This document shows positions 59,185 to 64,000 of a stretch of DNA of 64,000 nt, in pieces. Where the stretch lies: positions 10,617,001-10,681,000 of the forward strand of contig BSBM01000461.1 of the NCBI GenBank assembly GCA_027924585.1, read 5' to 3'. Position 1 is the first letter of the stretch. Each line of letters starts with the position of its first letter. The stretch comes from Larix kaempferi. Its lineage: Eukaryota > Streptophyta > Pinopsida > Pinales > Pinaceae. A program made the translations under genes and the position numbers. The notes below the pieces were generated by a model. That model ran no database searches, was not told the origin of the DNA, and saw nothing but the letters and a program-made list of their open reading frames with translations.

Positions 59185-59379
59185 TTATAGTTAGTTCCTT
59201 CTCATTATTAAGCATAGGATTATATATGATTGCATCACACCCAAAACCATGGGTGAATACCAAGGGACAGTAAATACTATGGGACATCCAAGCTTCCTAG
59301 TCAAACTAACCAACTAACCACTCAACTAATTAATGTACCAATAACGGGTAGTGGACCTGTGAGATTACAATTCTTAACA
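59185..59379 (-). repeat. Left LTR (U3 part) of the copia derivative
   Basis: Shares with 61592-61775 the blocks CATCACA-C, GGGACA-TAAATACTATGG, CATCCAAG, CTAGTCAAACTAACCAACTA and CCAATAACGGGTAGTG. Beyond a TATA-like TATAAATT (about 59191, minus) the sequence differs from the right LTR. Confidence 0.7.
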
Positions 59380-59393
59380 CACCCCCTTAATCT
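59380..59393 (-). other. Polypurine tract
   Basis: In sense GATTAAGGGGGTG lies directly before TGTTAAG, the start of the 3' LTR. Confidence 0.65.
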
Positions 59394-59600
59394 CAACTGG
59401 GATAGTGTTCAATACTATCACTGGCTAAGTGTTGTGTCTGCTGGTCTATGTCTCAGCTAGGCATACATTTCATTCAAATAAACTTAAGCTTTACTTTCGT
59501 CCTTGGTGTGTACTTGGATTGCTTCTTCTTTGTATTCTTGAACTTGATGCTAAGTAGGCGTTCTTCAACGTCTTCTTTAGTTTCTTCACAATAAACAATT

Positions 59601-59999
59601 TTATTGCTTTTGATTGGTGTTGAAACAAGTCTTCTTCTTCTTCTTCTGTTTCAATATATTGTATGTTGTTGTCCATTTTACCTGCACACTCAAATTTTTT
59701 GTCAAAAAAAAAAAAAAAAGATGAATATATTTCAGCTCTTCTTGGAGAGCATTCACATCTTCCTCTTCTCTTGTTTCAATGATTTTCATCTCTTCTTGGA
59801 GAGCAATCACTTCTTCGTGTTCTACATCTTCCTCTTCTGTTATTTCAATGGCAGCTACATCATCATTCTCATTAACTGTTGCAGCTTGTAACCACTGTGC
59901 ATCCTTTACTGCTTTCTCAAAAAATGTGGGCTGACAAGGAAACATAGCATACTCATACGGCTCATCAATAATGGGAGTATGCTCATATAGCTCCCTCAA
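59601..59999 (-). pseudogene. RT-linker remnant plus acidic repeats
   Basis: A 132-codon segment. Its start, CQPTFFEKAVKDAQWLQAA, matches the stretch at the front of copia reverse transcriptase (EAVKD-W--AM pattern). Then a Glu-rich region appears instead of RT, with an inexact repeat (EEEDVEHEEVIALQEEMK / EEEDVNALQEELK), likely coiled coil. A poly(A) run on the plus strand (59702-59719) gives a Phe run. No enzyme remains. Confidence 0.55.
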
Positions 60000-60694
60000 A
60001 CTTTTGGTTTTCTGGTTTTGTGATGAATTGGTGCTACTTCTATGCTGCTATCAACTATCTCTTTCTTTGAGAGACTATCATTGCTGCTATCAACTGTCTC
60101 TTTCTCTGAGAGACTATCACTCACATCACTGGGGACTGCTACATTGACAGGTTTTTTTTCGCTGTGATAAGAAAACAAAGCTAGATCAACAAGCTTTGCT
60201 AGGCTTACTTGATCATTGGCTACCTCATAAACACAGTATTCTTGGTTGTTTTCCACTTCACTGTGGGATTCCTGGTGCTCTGTGTGGCTTGCAAAGTCAA
60301 CTAGTTCCTCTTCACTAAACTCTGTTTCATCTTCTTCTACATCAAGTTCCTCTTCACTAAACTATGATTTCAATATATCCCATGCTTCTTTTGGAGTATA
60401 AACTTCTGCAATGTTATGAAAGATGGAATAATCTATACTATTTTGTATGAGACTTAAGGAAACAACTTGTCTTCTTTCTTTCTGATACTCTGTCAAATTC
60501 TCAAATGCTTCTAGATCACTAGGATCCTCTTCAACTACAAAATTCCACAACTCTTGTGACCTTAAAAAATTCATTATGTTTAATGACCATAGTTCATAAT
60601 TATCTCCATCAAAGGTTTTCCATGAACCTATTGAAGTTAACAGATTTCTTACCTCTTCGATTTCTTCTGGTAACTCTTCTAGCACCATCTTCAA
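59996..60694 (-). pseudogene. Copia Gag fragment with acidic extension
   Basis: 60362-60694 encodes the N-terminal Gag fold of copia elements (DUF4219/UBN2 type): SWKTFDGDNYELWSLNIMNF, LWNFVVEEDPSDLEAF and EVYTPKEAWDILKS. Usual Gag is about twice as long and has a zinc knuckle; here it stops at 60362. The same frame continues after one stop with an acidic stretch (FSEEELDVEEDE), YCVYEVANDQVSLAKLVDLA and a direct repeat (DSLSEKETVDSS / DSLSKKEIVDSS), ending at 59996. Near-absence of stops over 230 codons suggests the shortened product was recently useful or only recently decayed. Confidence 0.7.
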
Positions 60695-61310
60695 GATTCC
60701 ATCTTCTTGGTTTTCTTCTTCTATATCATCGATCCTTCAGACTTCAAATCCTTGGAAGTTGGATAGAAACTCCATATCTTTACTACCCTTTTCTACACAA
60801 TTTCTTCTTGGATCAATATCTGCTTCAATCTAATCTGAACAATGTTCGATCGTTGTCCAATCTTTTGGCTCAACGTTGTCCAATCTTTGAGCAATACTTT
60901 CTCTTCAAAACTGGATCAGTAGATAAACTGATCTGGTCCTTTAAAATAGTGCCGCAACTTCTCTTACGAGTATAGTGTGTCACAGGGTGTGTTGGGAAAA
61001 ATCCGTGCAAGTGAACAGTGTTCGACGCACTTTTCCTTAAAAACAAGGGCGTCAGAGACACGCTTCTTCCATGTAGAGAGTGCGTCGGTGACGCATTTCT
61101 TTTATGCAACAGATGCATTGCACCGCAGTTCCCAAAAGGGACAGGTGCGTCGACTCTTTCAACGGAAAAATTAAAAAAAAAATTGATGCGGCCCCAAAAA
61201 CTGTGAAGCTTCTCCTCCACACCAATGTGTTCCGTCTTGATCTATGAGTGTATGCTTTCCACTATGTGGAAATTCTTACCCAATAACAAAAGGTATGGAT
61301 CGGGCCATAC
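60695..61310 (-). other. Leader of the copia derivative
   Basis: Holds repeated GCGTC/GACGC words (60998-61150: GACGCAC, GCGTCAG, GCGTCGGTGACGC, GCGTCGAC) in imperfect ~60-bp units. No coding domain. Confidence 0.5.
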
Positions 61311-61322
61311 GCTCTAATACCA
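61311..61322 (-). other. Primer binding site (initiator-Met type)
   Basis: In sense TGGTATTAGAGC directly after the LTR; differs by one base from the usual TGGTATCAGAGC copia primer site. Confidence 0.8.
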
Positions 61323-61775
61323 TGTCCAACCTTGAATGTTGCAATGCAACATACCCATTCATGAATGTCACAATCCAATGTAACCCTTGACAAATATTGC
61401 AATATGGAAATACCCTTTTTGAATGTAATAATGGGACACAACCAATGTCAAACCAACCACTTCCACAAATGTTAACCAAGACGTATGTTGTAATGCAACA
61501 TAGCCAAAGTCAACCATGGTCTTCCATTACCAATATGGTCAACCATATTTGACCATGGTCAACCTGGCTATCCATAGTTCACCATATGCATTGCCTTTTG
61601 ATTATTAACCATGAACTTATATAGGATTACATCACATCAATACCACTGTCCAATACTATGGGACAGGAAATACTATGGAACATCCAAGTGTCCTAGTCAA
61701 ACTAACCAACTAACCACTCAGTTAATCAATGTACCAATAACGGGTAGTGAACCGGTGAGATTACAATTCTTAACA
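61323..61775 (-). repeat. Right (5') LTR of the copia derivative, chimeric
   Basis: 453 bp, TG...CA (TGTCCAAC ... TTAACA). The U3 third (61592-61775) matches the left LTR. The rest (61323-61590) is unrelated to the left LTR and has repeated CCATGGTCAACCATATT/GACCATGGTCAACC inverted words and a GCAATGCAACATA repeat. Confidence 0.75.
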
Positions 61776-62420
61776 GGGTGGCCTCTTGCTTGTATTTTTT
61801 TGTTAAAAATTGATTTAGTATTGCACCAAGAGGGAGGCCTCATTGATAGAGAGCCAACCCATTGTTTATGTTTGATATTTGGTTAATCGTTGCAAAAGAA
61901 GGTGACCTCCTTGATAGAGAGCCAACCATTGTTTTGTTTGTTAATATTTATTTATGTTTGCAATAAGAGGGAAACTTCTTTGACAGAAAGCCAGCCCAAT
62001 GTATGAGATTGTTGATGTTGTTTTTTTCGAGTTGTTGGTGGAGAGGGCAGACTCTCAAAGAGAGGGCCGACCCAATGACTTCCAAGGATTACCATTTGGG
62101 GAAAAGACGCCCCATTGGATTGTGACTTTTCTCATGAAGAAGAAAAGCGGCCAAGGTAGATCTATGATCTTTTACCTCAGTAATGGGAAGGGGTATAGAT
62201 CTTATTTGTTACAGAGATGGAGGGCATCTCTACCATGTTAGGATTGCTTCTTTATTTAACTTACACTGTTGTTTTCAAAATGGAGGGCGTCTTTTCCCTT
62301 CTATGCTTGCTGCATTATTTACTTCATAGTTTATCAAGATGGAGGACATCTCTACCCTTGCATGCTCATTTCACAGGATTGCATTGACTTTAAAAATGGA
62401 AGGGATCTGTCCCTTGCAGA
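61776..62420. repeat. Short tandem repeats (60-75-bp units)
   Basis: First set: GAGGGAGGCCTC / GAAGGTGACCTC / GAGGGAAACTTC followed by TTGA(T/C)AGAGAGCCAACC at about 61829, 61892, 61962 and 62042. Second set: ATGGAGGGCATCTCTACC-like words at about 62215, 62277, 62337 and 62393. Both are diverged tandem arrays; the small ORFs over them are not called. Confidence 0.6.
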
Positions 62421-62479
62421 CTCCATGCATCAACGCTATCATTGTGGTGACAAATCTCCATAGATTATACATAAATGAT

Positions 62480-62790
62480 TATAAGAGTGTCTGGGAGCAA
62501 ACCTCATCATCTTGGAGTGTAAACTCCAAATTTAATTTATTAGTACTTTGTGTTTATAAAGATTGTATAAGGACAAATCTCATCATCTTGGAATGTAAAC
62601 TCCAGACTTAATTTAGGAGGACTTGGAGTTTATTAAGATTGTATTAGAGAGAATCTCATAATCTCAGAGTTTAAATTCCAATTTTGACTAATGAGTTAGA
62701 AGGACTTGGAGTTTATAAAGATTGTATTAAGGAGAATCTCATAATCTCAAAGTTTAAACTCCCTCTCTCATCATGGAGTGTAACTCCATA
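62480..62790. repeat. ~80-bp tandem repeat with GGAGT...ACTCC hairpins
   Basis: ATCTCATCATCTTGGA(G/A)TGTAAACTCC recurs about four times (near 62495, 62570, 62650, 62730). GGAGTGTAAACTCC is self-complementary, so each unit can form a short stem. Confidence 0.65.
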
Positions 62791-64000
62791 TTTTTGTTTT
62801 ATATGAATGTTGTGTTTATTTCATAGAAGCGATCTTATAGAGTGATCTCTCTTTCCTTGAACATTTAAAGAAGAGACAAGAAGATCTTCATTATTATTTG
62901 AATTACTTGACCAAATTTTAATGTCTGCATCCCTTATCTAATAATTGAAAACACAGTTCTCTATGGTTGGCTATGAGCTCCGTTTAATATGTTACTTGTC
63001 CTACATAGGTATTTAGATTACGTTTGGTCATAAGAGCATGTTTCTTTATAAATGTTTTTAATGTGGGATTAAAAGGTTACATATATGACTGGTGGTCATA
63101 TATGGGTCATATTTCAATAGTTGGATAATATTAAAGTAAGATTAATGTTTCCGGTACATAATTGGGATAACAGTTTTATATCTTGGTTCAGGGAATTTAA
63201 GGAAATGGTTTTCTTATCTCAATTAAGAAAGCAATGTTACAAATTTATTTATTTATATGGTGGATTTAATGGTTAAAAACATTAAAAAAATTATAAGTTC
63301 AACTCTAATAAAAAGATAAGGTATATACATCTTTATTTTCATAAATAAATAAATATTATTATAATAATAATTATTTATTAACTAATTTTAAATTCTAATT
63401 TTATTTATTTTATTTTTATTAATATAATAATTTTTAAAAAATGTGAAATATAATGCAAAAATATTCAATTTAGCCTATTTTATCTAATTTGGTTAACGGT
63501 GTATTTTGCATCCTAAATTGAAAAAAATAAGAATAAATATGTCCGCATTATCTAATTGGGATAGCGGTGTATTTTACATCCTAAATTGAAAAAAATAAAA
63601 ATAAGAATAAATATGTCCGCATAAGTACCCATATTAGGATTTGAATACATTTTTTATAAGATTACTTACTAAAATAGAGGGGTGTATATATCCTTATTTA
63701 CCTATTTGAGAAATACGTAAGCATCATAAAACATTTTTAAATAAACGATTAATAGAGACTTGATTTTTTCAAAACTCTAACAAATCATTTCTTAGTCACG
63801 ATATTCAATTCTTAAGCCATGCATAAAATCTCATAACCAGGGATCAAATTTGAAGAGTAGGGTCCCATTTCACTTTGAAGGGCTCTGAGATATTGAACCT
63901 TCAATGCTGCCATGTAAAAATAAGTCATTCTTTTCATTTGAAAATGTACTAGTACATCAAAATTTCAATGTTTACTTACGTAGTAAAGTAGAGAGGTTTT
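62791..64000. other. AT-rich end of window
   Basis: No gene seen. A ~70-bp direct repeat (ACGGTGTATTTTGCATCC / GCGGTGTATTTTACATCC with AATAAATATGTCCGCAT) lies at about 63470-63620. Confidence 0.5.

Larger units (their letters stand above)
59185..61775 (-). mobile_element. Copia deletion derivative, gag fragment only
   Basis: The right LTR (61323-61775) is followed in sense by an initiator-Met primer site, a ~600-bp leader, a copia Gag fragment, acidic repeat frames with an RT-linker remnant, a polypurine tract and the left LTR (inner end 59379). Protease, integrase and RT-RNase H are gone. The left LTR matches the right one only over about 195 bp (U3), so the outer left end is uncertain (roughly 58920-59185), and no target duplication was found (right flank GGGTG). 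Confidence 0.7.

Overview
The window looks like nuclear DNA of a land plant with a large, repeat-rich genome. It carries plant-type Ty3/gypsy and Ty1/copia LTR retrotransposons, short GT-AG introns ending in TTGCAG, and many AAACCCTA(G) boxes that match the plant TTTAGGG telomere motif. A gymnosperm or fern is possible, but nothing seen fixes the lineage. No rRNA, tRNA, CRISPR array or bacterial-type operon was seen. I found no clearly intact host gene; one multi-exon minus-strand gene (25679-28410) is the best candidate.

Layout. (1) 381-7916: a complete but dead minus-strand Ty3/gypsy element with LTRs of about 845 bp, a GTTAA target duplication, gag, three zinc knuckles, protease and extra gag-like modules. 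Its RT, RNase H and most of its integrase are missing through one in-frame junction. (2) 9219-12440: a 3.2-kb purine-rich block built from a ~1165-bp repeat with TG/GA microsatellites, followed by a 26-bp CpG-rich minisatellite. (3) 13234-16579: a decayed plus-strand gene with a DDE-transposase-like core. (4) 17930-24440: a ~389-bp tandem repeat, then a ~358-bp satellite in two arms of opposite orientation. A truncated copia LTR lies between the arms, and a solo Tat-like LTR splits the second arm. (5) 25679-28410: the multi-exon gene, with a tandem duplication of an exon pair. (6) 28411-33122: no gene, one strong palindrome and a second 26-bp minisatellite.

(7) 33123-49241: a 16.1-kb minus-strand Ty3/gypsy element of Tat-like organisation. 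In its own sense it reads 5' LTR, ~3.2-kb leader, Pro/Gly-rich Gag, knuckle, protease, RT-RNase H, integrase and a second RNase H placed after integrase. A spliced antisense ORF, a long 3' region and the 3' LTR follow. Several catalytic residues are lost. A copia-type solo LTR with a perfect 5-bp target duplication sits in its leader. (8) 49242-57270: AT-rich DNA without a convincing gene but with many recent local tandem duplications. (9) 57275-57935: a minisatellite in which each unit can fold as a hairpin. (10) 59185-61775: a copia deletion derivative with a gag fragment, an RT-linker remnant and acidic repeat ORFs; its two LTRs agree only in U3. (11) 61776-64000: short tandem repeats and AT-rich DNA.

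The genes do not form one pathway. The window is a record of nested transposition, LTR-LTR recombination, satellite growth and local duplication. The points most worth follow-up are the transposase-like gene, the exon-module gene, the post-integrase RNase H with the spliced antisense ORF, the hairpin minisatellite and the inverted satellite.
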